Positions 52,601-63,034 of a stretch of 64,000 nt of DNA are shown here, piece by piece. The stretch is taken from positions 49,278,124-49,342,123 of the forward strand of contig CM049308.1 in NCBI GenBank assembly GCA_026874595.1. Reading direction: 5' to 3'. The notes beneath the pieces are model-generated. The model saw only the letters and a list, made by a program, of their open reading frames with translations. It was not told the DNA's origin and made no database searches. How positions within the stretch are numbered: position 1 is the first letter of the stretch; every line of letters begins with the position of its first letter. The stretch comes from Sipunculus nudus (Eukaryota; Annelida; Sipuncula; Golfingiida; Sipunculidae). Made by a program: the position numbers and the translations under genes.

Positions 52601-54192
52601 AAACACGAGTAATATTCCACAAATATAAGCGGAGGACCTGAAATTAACACCACTGCTAAAGATAAGGTCACTTTTTATACCACGTGATCTTCGGATTAAT
52701 TAGGACCTTACTTAAAGTATATACCAGACCCGAACACTCATTATCAATCACTGCCGATAAGTGTCGCTAGTTTGCAGGAAAACCATGTATCGTATTTTTT
52801 TTTATTTCGTAATTACATATATTTAATCCGTCAATATATACATACCAAATCTACCGCCAGGGAGCAACTGTGAGTTGAGTATGGCGTCCGGGCCGTGTTT
52901 CGGGATGCTGGAGAGCTATGGCTTCAACTCAACGTCAGGAGAATGTGAACGATTCATCTACGGCGGTTGTCTTGGCAACAAAAACAGATTCAGGACCAAA
53001 GACCAGTGTGAAAAGAAATGTAAACCTGGTGAGATAGCTCCTGTAAAAAAGTAATGACATCTTGGCGTTGTCCGCCGCCACTTGGCCTATACAAATTCAT
53101 TATTTTCCATATATGCCAATGATTGTTTGTAACATTTTTAATGAGTATTTTAATTAAGGTTCAATAGTTTTTTATTTTTAAATCTTTATTCTGAAATAGA
53201 CATTTTAAACCGACATTGACGATTTAAATCGCAGATTAGCGGCAGACGACTCAGCCCATGAAAATGTTATTTAGTAATTTAAATACCTGTATGTGCTATA
53301 CTGTGTACTGTATACAGTATTGTCCAGATGCTCGTAATTTAGCTGAGTATTCTAAAATATTTATCAAGATTTGTTTTGGAGTATAACAGAATGTGTTTAA
53401 TGAAAGACATTCTGACAACGTTTTTATATACGAGATGGACATGCTTCCCAGGTAAGCGCCCGCTATGTCCACTGTGTGGTATACGGTGTGAGTTTGGGAT
53501 GAAGGAGGGACCAGATGGCTGCAAGTGTCAATGCAAGACGGACCCATGTGATGTATGTGTTCAGTTATATATCTGTATAAATAAAATAAGTTGACACACA
53601 TTTTTTTATCATCACATGTTATACACAGTTAATACACATCATGTTAATGAATGAAGTAAAGTGACAGCCCGCCTGCTGGTATATACAAAGTAAATTGTTC
53701 TTGCAAATGTACCACAGGTATTTGATATGTATTTTAAATTTGGGAAAAAAGTAGTGTTTGCTCATCCTTTAAGTTATTACAATTAATAATCGTCAAGCAG
53801 GGGTAAATGGAATATTCCTCATACTTTGATTAATTAATATTTAGCGGTCGGTTATTTGTATGTTCATATAAAGTATAAATATCCACTGTGCAGGTCATTA
53901 TATATACGGTCTGTCGATTCCTTTGTACATGACATGTATCAGTATTAGTATTTCACTGTGCACAAGGATCTATTCAAACAACGTGAGGTGTCAAAATTAT
54001 AGCACAGATCAATGCAGTCGGTAACACAAGACGATACTGTAACAGGCAGGCATCAAATTGTCCGTGTAGACTCTGGTGATGCTTTCGTCCATGCTTCAGT
54101 TATCCCTGAGGTTAGAAATTATGCTCCAGGGACACACCGACAAAAATATCCAGATTTTATGTTGCCGGTCGTTATGTTTTAGCACATTTACG

Positions 54193-54246
<54 letters not shown>

Positions 54247-57200
54247 CCGATAGTCACTTGGGGTATGCCATCGGTCATGGTTGGTTTATTAACAACAGGT
54301 TAATGGGTTAACAAAATAATGGGTGCATCTCGCTTTTTTTAGATATAGATCTCTAATGTTAAATATGATTCGATTGTCCTTTATTTAGACTACAGTACTG
54401 CGTGCATGAAATGACGATATCCAAAGTCTAAAAATAGGGCTATATTTGTTTTATGTGATTTTTTAATAAAATTATTTCAGGGGCACCAATGCCCAGATGG
54501 GCAAAAATGTGTAGTAACACAACCACAATGTGAAACACAACCTTGTCCAAAACAACCGTCGTGCCAAGGTGAGTACAGTGGTCGATCAGGATATTATTTA
54601 CTGTAACGATGCGAGACGGAGAATCGCATACACAAGTCTTCTGTTTCATATCAACTCGCACAAATATAGGCATGTTGTGACACAAGGCTTGGACAATTAC
54701 GCCATCTGGCGATCAGATGTGCAACTGCCCTATTCATACTGGTGTACATACTGTATGCAATTTCATAGGCTTCATAGTGAACCTTATAAATTACTAGTGG
54801 TAGGAATTGGTTTAAAAAACTTAATCCATGATTGAAAAATAAAAACGACCGATGGTCGATTATTAATCGATTATTATATGTACTATATATAACTTTATAT
54901 TTATATACTTTATATTTTATGTACCATATTACCGTGATATCTGCTGTATACTCGTACCTAAAATTTTGGCCCCTGTAAAGAGTGTTAAATGTACATCGGT
55001 ATTCATAATGAAACCATCAGTCCATCCGCATCCAAGGTCGACTTGGCTATGCAAGGATCCGTTTTGATGCTGTTCGTTACCTAGTGTTCGTATATCTCTG
55101 ACAGGAATAGATTCTTATATGCATACATAATCGTTTTTAATCGATTATGCAAAAATACAATCGAGTTTGAAAGAATACGACTTATCATCGATTTAATCGA
55201 TTAATCGTTACACCACTAATAATTACGTGTTGGTCTAAAGCTTATAGACACCATGCATGCTTTATCCACACGTTATAACACCAGGCGTTCGTACGAATTC
55301 CTTTCAACACCTCATATATGTATCGTCCGTGTGTATCAGGTGTGTTAATTACGTCAAATTTTGCTTCGAAAAACAACACTTAAATTTTGTATGACAGTTA
55401 ACTTATTTATATCCATAACCCAAGAGGTCATTAAATTTAATTGTTGACATCAAGCCACAGAACCTTGCGTAAACAATATATGAACAATACCTGGAGCAGG
55501 TGAACGTTTATATCCCTAACTGACATGCTGTACTGTTTATCAATCTTTTGCCACTCTACTCTTTTAGTATGCAAAATGATAGGTTTCAGCGAGCCATATT
55601 CATGTATTAAAAATATAAAAAAAATACATATTACAAAACAAAAATTGCTTTATAATAAACATTTTCATTATCAAGTTTTCTTTTGATATACTCTACTCAC
55701 AATATTGCTGTAATTAGTAGCCGTATATTTTGCTTCAGTTTCCCTGTTTGCATTTAGTTTTCACCAGGAATAACGTTGAATTATAATTATATAAGTACAT
55801 ATAAGCGATATACCTGTTTCCCATAGCTGACCGTCCTCGATGTCCACTGTGTGGAATACGGTGTGAGTTTGGGATGAAGGAGGGACCAGATGGCTGCAAG
55901 TGTCAATGCAAGACGGACCCATGTGATGTATGTGTTCAGTTACATATCTGTATAAATAAAACAATTTTACATATTTTTGACATCACAAGCCGCGGCTAGG
56001 AATGCTAGGCACATGTTACAGGGTTAATGCACGTTGTATTAATATCAGGATGTAATACCAACAGCCCCACCCGCTGGTTTACAAAGTATACCGTTCTGTT
56101 TATGAAACCACTGAGAATTTTTTGTTTAATATATAATGTGTCTGAATTTTAATAAGCAAACTGAAGCATAATTCATGTCAGATCGAGGTCTTAACATCTA
56201 CACAGACCAATGCCATAGATAACATCAGGGTATATACTGGAGCAGGGGAGGGCAAGAATATAACATTACCTTGTTCTCACACTTACATTGTAGACAAATT
56301 TAGATATCAACACTCCAGGGTCATGACGATTTATATTACTCCAAGCTATGCGTTGTTTGCTTCTTGGGTTTATTTAGGACAATTGTCATTTCAGGGCCAC
56401 AAATGTTCCGATGGACAAACATGTGTAATCACAAAACCACAGTGTGAATCACAGCCTTGTCCCAAACTACCATCGTGCCAAGGTGAGTATACGGAAGTCC
56501 ACATTAATCTTTAACTTGGAATTAACAGCGTTTTGTTTAGTGTTTGTTAGGGCTATATTTTATACCGATACCACAAACCTTGTAGGTATTATCCTGCCTC
56601 ATCAGAACAATCCAGGCGCAGAAAACTAAGAAGTAACAAAATCCCTCAAAGTAAAAATACAAATATTAATGAAAACCATGAATTGACGATTGGTTTTTTA
56701 TCGACGCCATATCTAATAAAGAAAAATTAATAAACAATAAAAATATGATATGAGTATTATGAATGTTGTCAGGAACATTGAGGAAGTATCAAATCAGGAA
56801 AACTCTTGTTCGTCGCTGGAGTATTACTAAATCAATTGAAATTAGTTATCACCAAAAGCCAGTGGTTGATATGATATGAAGGAAAAACGCTGAAGCTTCG
56901 GATGAGGCAGTGTATGAGTATCGATTGGACAGCCATTTCCTAATATTTCTGAGAAAAGAGAGGTACCTGAACTTCACGTCTGATGGACGATTGTTCAATC
57001 TCACGAGATTGAGAGCTGACGTTAAGACCCATCCTCATCATATTGTAGTCCTCTCATGCAAGGTTAACGGGATAACCATTGGTAAAAATAGTGAAGTGTC
57101 GAAATGTGTATACCCCATTACTGATCACTGTATCAACAGATATGACGTTGATGTTGTACCTGTCATATACTGATATACAGCAGCACACTTCCTGTTTAGG

Positions 57201-60200
57201 TTGACATAAGGATAGGGGGAAATGCGTCTATCCTACCGACTTATCGCACGTTTAATATAGAGAACCCGGAATGTATGACCAATTCGAAGAGATCCATGCA
57301 GTTATTCATTTTAGCCTATCGCACTAATGTATACAAGGAGAATCATATCTGATCTGGTTTTAATTGAGACATCACATACTAGTATGTCAAGAGAAACCAG
57401 TGTCACCATTAGCATTTAATAAGAATATATTGGTGTCTATAATAAAGGCTACCTTTGTGAAATCTCCATGTTAACCGGCTGTCAAGGAGACGTTCTCTTT
57501 GCAGCATTAGACCTCGTGTGTACTTCACTTAAGTATACTTGTACTGTAAGGATTACCCTGGTAGAAATATTGCTTTATTGCATCCGCAGGGATGTTACGG
57601 CTCACGGTGTCATAAAATTTCTTTAAGTTAAAAAGAAGCACTTACGCAGGGTTTATCACCAGTTTTCTAAAGCTAAAATTGAGTTGTCAAAACTTTGTAA
57701 AGTTGTAAAGGTTATTCATGGTTTTTAAGCGCAGAATTAAATTTTGAGTTTATTTAGGTTAGTGCATGTTTTTGCTATAAAGATGTATGTTTTTTAGACA
57801 AGCAGACTGTGTGCAGTCGGGCCCCTGAGACTGGACTGTGTCGTGCATATTTCCGGAATTACTTTTATAACCAGACTGCCAGGGAGTGTCAGCTCTTCAC
57901 TTACGGCGGATGTGGCGGGAACAAAAACAACTTTGAAACCAAAGCTCTGTGCGAGAGGACCTGTGGTAAGGAACGGGACTAATTTGATACTTTTTTTACT
58001 GTTCTAGTAAAATTTTCATGTGCATTCATGAGCTCGAGAATTTGCATTTAGAATACAAAAGTAAACTGCCATGCATCATCAAATGCTGTCATCCATGTCC
58101 GATTACCATAACTATATAGGGACCCACGTACGAGTCTCCATGCTAAGCTGAATTTGTCTATAAGGATATATTCATGAGGTTTTTCAAAATGTGGGTCCTG
58201 TGATCTTGACCCTTGACCTTGTGACCAAAAAAATCTGAGACCTTACTATCCTTGAAATACACCATTTTGATTTTCATATCAATAAAAAAAAAGGTGGGCC
58301 AAGTGACCTTGACCTCAGACTAGGTAACCTCATTATCTTCATATTTCTTCAACTTTGGGCAGGTGAGCCATATGTGAAAGATGGAAGGTTTGGGAAGAAA
58401 AGTTTTATTTTTAATGCATCCACAATATTTTTTTAAAGATGTGGGTCTTGTGATGTTTACCTTTGACCCTGGGAACCCGAAATCAAAATGATTCTTACTT
58501 AAGGGGGTGAGGAGGCCATTAATAAATCAAATTTGAAGCAAATCTGTCCATCCAAACTGGAGACTAGTTATCATCCGGTAACGAATTTGTGGACGGATCG
58601 AGGGACGGACGGACAGACAGACATACAGACGGACGGACAGGGTGATTACTATAGGGCACCCGCTTATGATGATTAAAACACAAGGTTAAGGGACATTAGA
58701 AAAAAAACATGGTCTGGAGAACAGAAAAAAAATCTAAAAAAATAGAAAAAAAATAAAGGAGCGCCACCAGTTTTAGGGAACTAACCTATTCTTGGTTAAT
58801 ATTCAAAGCAAGGTTCTTCACAATCCATGCATTAATTATCAAGATACTTGAGGTTTTGTATCAAATGTTTAATTATTCGGGGGGGGGGGGGGGGGGGCTA
58901 CTTACAAGCCCCATAGCTCGGATATTGCTCTCAGTGTCCTAATTTCAGGTTTCCAGATAGATCTTTTTTATTGACCTCGTGGGATGTACACTTAGAAGCT
59001 TCTAGGGTCAGCGGTTACGATTTGTGCTTTGCTAACTGAAGGACGACGGAATGGGGCCATTCCTTCACCTCAGTTGACTTTCATTCAGCTGAGCTAAAAA
59101 ATATATCACATAATGTCTGACTACCGTAAAATGTCATTATGGTTTTGTTACCGTATAATGCTGTCATATACATTGTTTGACTACCGTAAAATGAGGTCAT
59201 ACACTTTTTGACTACGTAAATTTAGGTCATACATAGTTTGATTACTGTAATATGAATCTTACCTCAGTGACTTTCGTGAACTGCTGTCATACGTCTAAGT
59301 CTACCGTAAAAGAAAAGTAAAAAATAAGCGAAAGCAGGTAAATAAGGTACCCAACATGCATGAAAATAAATGTAACTTTGTAAACCTTGTATCATCAGGA
59401 ACCCCGGTGCCGGATTGCCCGACTGTCGCTTGTGCCACCAGGTGTCAGTTTGGTCTAGTTAAAGACAGCAAGGGCTGTGAAACCTGCGAGTGTAAGGACA
59501 ACCCTTGTGTGGTAAGTATAATGCCGAAAGATTTTCATCATAATTTTATGTGTTAATGTCACCTTGATATAAATTATCCTTGTTTGTATGTTTTTTTTTG
59601 TATATATGCATATATATGTGTTCTTTTGTTATAAAAAAAAGTATGGAGAAAAGGAACAACTCTTAACTAAAACATGATTATCTAAAGTGGAATCTTCGTT
59701 ATATCTGAGAAAATCAATATAAACGAGGCGTGTTCACAGGAGGGGATCTGTAGCAGCTGTGAACGGTATACCTGAAATAAAGAAATATATTATGTATATG
59801 ATACCAAAAGTAAATTTTGATTTTACTGCTAGGCATCGCCCTTGTCATTCACTGGATGCCGGTTAGGCCAAGGACTAAGAATTTTGTGTCAAGTTCTAAC
59901 TTATTTTTCGTTGATTTATTCATACACAAACACACGCTTAATATTGTAAGACGCAACTCGTTCGCTTCCATGGTTTAGACCTCTTTCAACATATATCGTT
60001 ATTTTCGGTTGTTGTTTAATCTTAGTTAATTAATTCATGCCATGATGCCATACTTATACTTTCCCGTACCTTATCGCATATAGGCCTATAATGATCTTAA
60101 ATTTCAAATATCTGATTATTTGAATTGTTAATGCCGTCATCCAATTACCCATAAATGGCACCGATTTTTAACGATTTGAAAACTCTCTTTTATATGTGTA

Positions 60201-61417
60201 AAAATTAAACCTAACATCTAAAAAAAACACATGAGTACCATTAAAATCATATAAAGACAAGTCAGATTTGGACGTTTATTAACTGCATATGTTTGCTCAG
60301 CTATAGACTGAACTTTCAAGTATAAATATATTTGCAGGAGGCCGATTGTGATGACGGGTGTAAGCCTGAGCAGACCTGTGAGATGAAGGGCCAGGAGAGG
60401 GTCTGTTCATGGAAGGCCAAGTGTTTCGGTCAGGACATGTATACTATACCATTTTCTGAGAACAGTGTTAGCATAATATGGTTTATAATGATGATAAACA
60501 TGTGCCATATTACCAAGTCCACGGCATGCCTGCATTTACGTCATTTTTATCGCCACATTCAAGCTACTCGGCAACTCGTCAGTCATTTAAAAGTAAACCG
60601 GCCGTTCATCATGCACTTTTTCTAAGTACTCTTTGGTCAATGACCAAAAGGACAGACCAGAAAAACCTCACAAGCTCCCTGGTTAAACGATGTTTATTCA
60701 AGTCCTGTTTGTTACGAGTATATATATATGATAAATTGCATCAGTTAGGATAAATGCAGGTGTGGTGTGAAAATCTTAAATCTTGCTTCCTTCTTAAACA
60801 AGAAGGAACCGCGTTTGTTAGACCTAGCCTTTTTAACAGAATGAATGGTTCAATATAATATATAAAATTCTGATTATACATGATTACCACTATAGGGCCT
60901 GTGCGTCATATGACACTTTCATGGTGAATAGATCATTTGTAAAGAATCTTCACAAAAAAATACAACGCTGCTCTCTCTCTCTCTCCATATGTGTCATGCC
61001 TAAACATATTTGATGCCGCCACAGATGCTCAGGATGTATGCCTGCAGCCCAAGATGGTTGGACCATGCAGGGCTGCCATGCCCAGATTTTTCTACAACGT
61101 GACGTCACGGACCTGTGAACAGTTCACTTACGGAGGCTGCCGAGGAAACGAAAACAACTTCCACACCAAATCTGACTGCCTCACTAACTGCCTGGATGGT
61201 ACATTATCTTAATTACCTAATACATTGGGTAAAGTTCACCACAGCGATGAAAACATTACAATCTTTTATTCATTTATTAGGTAACGTTTTTAAATTTTTA
61301 TTCTTTACCTTCAATGAAATGACACTCTGAATGACGAGGATGACATGTTGGTAAGAGTTACAGCTTTTGGTAAAAATAACATTCTTCTTAAACTAGAAAC
61401 TGATTTCTCCTGGATTG

Positions 61418-61461
<44 letters not shown>

Positions 61462-61638
61462 CATATGTATATATATTATATTTCCTTTTTAATTTCAGTG
61501 TCTGTGACACAACCTGTGGGTCCCCCTGTTGCTCCAGAAGAATGTCCGCAGATTTACTGCCCGATCCCATGTGACTTCGGATATAAAAGAGATAACAGAG
61601 GATGCATGTCGTGTATCTGTTCTAAAGGCGCTTGTGAG
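44191..61638 (+). CDS. Secreted LDLa-Ig-Kunitz-antistasin protein, 3'-partial, 14 exons seen
   Basis: Exons 44191-44260, 47199-47309, 48115-48363, 52325-52414, 52861-53028, 53452-53552, 54481-54568, 55827-55927, 56395-56482, 57798-57965, 59399-59511, 60338-60428, 61025-61198 and 61499-61638 join in one frame for 584 codons, with no stop yet. Order: signal peptide (1-21), LDL-receptor class A domain (25-60), one Ig domain (62-173), Kunitz 1 (177-227), two antistasin-like plus Cys-module pairs (234-355), Kunitz 2 (361-411), antistasin plus Cys module (417-479), Kunitz 3 (486-536), antistasin-like 4 (552-583). Kunitz and antistasin domains inhibit serine proteases, so an extracellular inhibitor, matrix or defence role is inferred. 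Domains are bounded by phase-1 introns, as expected from exon shuffling. It recalls papilin-like and mollusc shell-matrix inhibitor proteins, but I recognise no named orthologue. Confidence 0.88.
45780..46760. repeat. Intronic tandem repeat, about 290-335-bp units
   Basis: Units share a GGTGGCGCCACC-type palindrome (near 45791, 46083, 46402, 46735), then CACATGATCAGCGTTCCTGT and ATCCCATTGTGTATACAA. They lie in intron 1 of the inhibitor gene. A related fragment with the palindrome is at 48620-48780 in intron 3. Confidence 0.7.
47199..47309 (+). CDS. Inhibitor gene exon 2: LDLa domain
   Basis: Phase 1 at both ends. It encodes CSPGFFRCRDGMCLSLDFVC, then DGNSECEEGEDEEQNC. It has six cysteines and the acidic Ca2+-binding pattern of an LDL-receptor class A repeat, which usually binds ligand or membrane partners. 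Confidence 0.92.
47310..48114 (+). other. Intron 2 of the inhibitor gene, with G-rich tract
   Basis: Degenerate G-rich short repeats (about 47320-47490) end in a run of seven, six and about 15 G separated by single T at 47495-47524. The tract could form a G-quadruplex in the transcript. The rest has no identifiable feature. Confidence 0.7.
48115..48363 (+). CDS. Inhibitor gene exon 3: first half of Ig domain
   Basis: Phase 1 at both ends. It encodes LEISVNDENPGADQEVVLTC (B-strand Cys) through VHVTVRSEGQTRTVKLTIK. The second Ig cysteine is on the next exon, nearly 4 kb away. Confidence 0.85.
49567..49627. repeat. (TA)n microsatellite
   Basis: A TA dinucleotide run in intron 3 of the inhibitor gene. 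Confidence 0.95.
49857..50080 (+). mobile_element. tRNA-derived SINE, near full length
   Basis: A tRNA-like head has an A-box-like TGGATAGTCGGCTGG and a perfect T-arm: CCGGG (49899-49903), TTCAAAC, CCCGG (49911-49915). A central domain contains GGTGGTTTTCCCCGGGTCC, and the tail is TAAAATAAATAAAG. The tail is shared with 14560-14660. It abuts the start of the 37-bp array. Confidence 0.8.
50081..52332 (+). repeat. ~37-bp minisatellite of 3'-splice-site-like monomers
   Basis: Monomers such as CTTTCTAACAAAGCTCTCC plus TATATACGTACAGGTACC repeat about 60 times. A four-monomer higher-order unit of about 150 bp is visible from about 50480 to 51540. Nearly every monomer has a branch-point-like CTAAC/CTTAC, pyrimidines and CAG|GT or CAG|G. 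The final monomer (ending ACAG at 52324) is the acceptor of exon 4. Confidence 0.92.
52325..52414 (+). CDS. Inhibitor gene exon 4: second half of Ig domain
   Basis: Encodes FQKEDEGVYSCRVKD, the classic F-strand DxGxYxC motif of Ig domains. Frame requires the acceptor ACAG at 52321-52324, not the CCAG eight bases later. That acceptor is the last monomer of the intronic tandem array. Confidence 0.9.
52861..53028 (+). CDS. Inhibitor gene exon 5: Kunitz domain 1
   Basis: All six Kunitz cysteines are present (SNCELS, SGPCFGM, GECERFIYGGCLGN, DQCEKKC). The residue after the second cysteine (P1) is Phe followed by Gly, unlike the Arg-Ala of the other two Kunitz domains. Confidence 0.94.
53452..53552 (+). 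CDS. Inhibitor gene exon 6: antistasin-like segment 1
   Basis: Encodes CPLCGIRCEFGMKEGPDGCK, then CQCKTDPC, matching the CxxxCxxGxxxDxxGCxxCxC form of antistasin repeats. The frame goes from phase 1 to phase 0; the donor is GAT|GTATGT. Confidence 0.9.
54195..54243. repeat. (TA)n microsatellite
   Basis: A TA run in intron 6 of the inhibitor gene. Confidence 0.95.
54481..54568 (+). CDS. Inhibitor gene exon 7: Cys module 1
   Basis: Encodes GHQCPDGQKCVVTQPQCE, then PCPKQPSC. It continues the antistasin exon as a DPC-GHxCPxGQxCV module common in invertebrate inhibitor proteins. Phase 0 to phase 1. Confidence 0.88.
54795..55218. mobile_element. hAT-like MITE candidate
   Basis: The left end is TAGTGGTAGGAATT. 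The right end, read inward, is TAGTGGTGTAACGATTAATC. Flanks TAAATTAC and ATAATTAC match at six of eight bases, as expected of an aged 8-bp target duplication. No coding sequence. It lies between the two duplicated antistasin exon pairs. Confidence 0.5.
55827..55927 (+). CDS. Inhibitor gene exon 8: antistasin-like segment 2
   Basis: A near-identical copy of the exon at 53452-53552. After the first few codons (ADRPR against GKRPL) the protein is the same. The start of the following intron is also conserved. Confidence 0.9.
56395..56482 (+). CDS. Inhibitor gene exon 9: Cys module 2
   Basis: A copy of the exon at 54481-54568: GHKCSDGQTCVITKPQCE, then PCPKLPSC. Same length and phases. Confidence 0.88.
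56900..57176 (+). pseudogene. LINE reverse transcriptase remnant
   Basis: A short open frame contains FTSDGRLFNLTRLRADVKT, resembling the segment just before the YADD active site in some LINEs (usually RTDGxLFNLRRLKAKTK). The active site itself is not found. It lies in intron 9 of the inhibitor gene. Confidence 0.4.
57798..57965 (+). CDS. Inhibitor gene exon 10: Kunitz domain 2
   Basis: TVCSRAPETGLCRAYFRNYF, then a typical FTYGGCGGN and a C-terminal CERTC. P1 is Arg, which predicts inhibition of trypsin-like proteases. Confidence 0.95.
58140..58690 (-). repeat. Dispersed repeat rich in TGACCTTGACC with TCCG end
   Basis: Contains GTGACCTTGACC-type motifs and, at about 58590-58640, a GACGGACGGACAGACAGACA run next to GGTGATTACTATAGGG. 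Read on the minus strand it begins like CTATAGTAATCACC plus TCCG repeats, related in style to the starts of elements A and B. Confidence 0.45.
58760..59097 (-). mobile_element. Fragment of composite repeat family B, inverted
   Basis: On the minus strand it starts TTAGCTCAGCTGA at about 59096 and carries the element B unit landmarks AAATCGTAACC, GAAACCTGAAATTAGG, GAGCTATGGGGC, a G/C homopolymer (58879-58897), GATACAAAA and GGTGGCGCTCC. One unit only. Confidence 0.7.
59399..59511 (+). CDS. Inhibitor gene exon 11: antistasin-like segment 3
   Basis: PDCPTVACATRCQFGLVKDS, then KGCETCECKDNPC. Phase 1 to 0, with donor GTG|GTAAGT. Confidence 0.92.
59512..61024 (+). other. Inhibitor gene introns 11-12, no further feature
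   Basis: Apart from the exon at 60338-60428, this is AT-rich intronic sequence in which nothing else was recognised. Confidence 0.5.
60338..60428 (+). CDS. Inhibitor gene exon 12: Cys module 3
   Basis: ADCDDGCKPEQTCEMKGQER, then VCSWKAKC. Phase 0 to 1. The cysteine spacing differs from modules 1 and 2. The donor is TTCG|GTCAGG. Confidence 0.8.
61025..61198 (+). CDS. Inhibitor gene exon 13: Kunitz domain 3
   Basis: DVCLQPKMVGPCRAAMPRFF, then FTYGGCRGN and CLTNC. P1 is Arg. Phase 1 at both ends. Confidence 0.95.
61421..61459. repeat. (CT)n microsatellite
   Basis: A CT run 39 bases upstream of the exon 14 acceptor. Confidence 0.95.
61499..61638 (+). CDS. Inhibitor gene exon 14: linker and antistasin-like segment 4
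   Basis: A proline-rich linker (TQPVGPPVAPEE) leads into CPQIYCPIPCDFGYKRDNRG and CMSCIC. Phase 1 to 0. By analogy with the other antistasin exons, a phase 0-to-1 Cys-module exon should follow; none was found before the window ends. Confidence 0.88.
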
Positions 61639-62545
61639 GTATTTAAGCTTCGCATAATTTCACTAACCTTATCTTAATACAACTAAATGGGATATTACCT
61701 CGCCATACGCCTGTGTTTTTTACTGGGCCATATCAAGAAGGTTTAATAGGTCTTAAAAGTCTTTAAAAGTACATTTCCATGATATATAAGGGGCTCAAGG
61801 GAGCTGTAAAACATCCCTTAACATCCTCAGCATTGTCCTGATGCAAAATGGTCAAACCTCGATAGAACCTATTAAAAAGATTCGCTCAATATTTAATGAC
61901 ACCTTACGAACATACACTGGGTAAGCTAGGAATTTAATTTAATTTTTTAAGCAGAGATGAATTGAGCTCGGAATTTAATTTTTTAAGCAGAGATGAATTG
62001 AGCTGAATGTATGAAAGTTTATTATAGTTTCTCTTGTCTTGGCGTAGTTAATCATGCAAAAAAAAAACGGTATTCGAATAACATCAGTCACAGATGAATT
62101 TGTATCGACACAGTCGCAGAAGGTATGACAAAAAAAACTATTGCAATGGAACTTTTAATTCGCTCCACACATTGAATTGAATTGCCTTGGCATTGAAATT
62201 CATTAAGAAACCTTGAAATGGAATTTAAAAAATCCGCTGAATTGACCTTATGTCTGTCTGCTTGTGCCTTGTGGATTATTTCCGGCACTATTTAAAGCTT
62301 TATGGAATCTTGAATCTAGCTTACATACTAAATACTAACATCCTCCAAAACGACGTTTCTCGGATACCTTGTCCTGCTGTCGCGGTCATTTAAATTTTGA
62401 AGAACGCAATAAACTGACGAACTTGGCGTCATTATAGGTTCACATGTAAACTATTGTGCCCTATCGCTCTTGACTTTCATCTGTGCTTGGCGCCTATCAT
62501 TGCGTCTAGTTTGGGTGAAAACACGCATATCTCAAGAGTGATTTG
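61639..62545 (+). other. Probable intron 14 of the inhibitor gene
   Basis: No exon recognised. A short direct repeat (GGAATTTAATTTTTTAAGCAG-like, about 61930 and 61970) is visible. Confidence 0.5.
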
Positions 62546-63034
62546 AAGTCGTTCGGTCGAAGATGTAATAAGCCCTCCATGCGCTCCAACTGGAAGGTCT
62601 GGGATCCGTTCCCTGGGCTCTCCCTAGGCTTAAATTTTGAACTGAAGTCGAAGATAAAGATGCCACCAAGCCAAACTGGAAGTTGATCCAGCCGCCAGCA
62701 TAAACCCTTACATCCTACAGTACGGACCACGCGTCGTTCGGTCGAAGATTTAATAAGCCCTCCGTAAGCGTAAACCAGTACATCCGACAGTACGCACCAC
62801 GCGTAATAAGCCCTCCGCCAGCGTAAACCCGTACACCCGACAGTACGGACCACACGTCGTTCGGTCGGAGATGTAATAAGCCCTCCGTGCGCTCCAGGTG
62901 GAAGGTCTGGGATCCGTTCCCTAGGCTCTCCCTAGGCTTAAATTTTGAACTGAAGTCGAAGATAAAGATGCCACCAAGCCAAACTGGAAGTTGATCCAGC
63001 CGCCAGCGTAAACCCGTACATCCTACAGTACGGA
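62546..63034. repeat. Direct tandem repeat, 307-bp period
   Basis: A block of about 180 bp (CGTTCGGTCGAAGATGTAAT, GGTCTGGGATCCGTTCCCT, GATAAAGATGCCACCAAGCC) at 62546-62727 recurs at 62853-63034 with few differences. The spacer holds a partial third copy of its ends. I recognise no function. Confidence 0.85.

Noticed and set aside
54440-54835. Open frames on both strands around the Cys-module exon
   Set aside because: Only 54481-54568 fits splice sites, phase and the duplicated copy; the remainder is intron.
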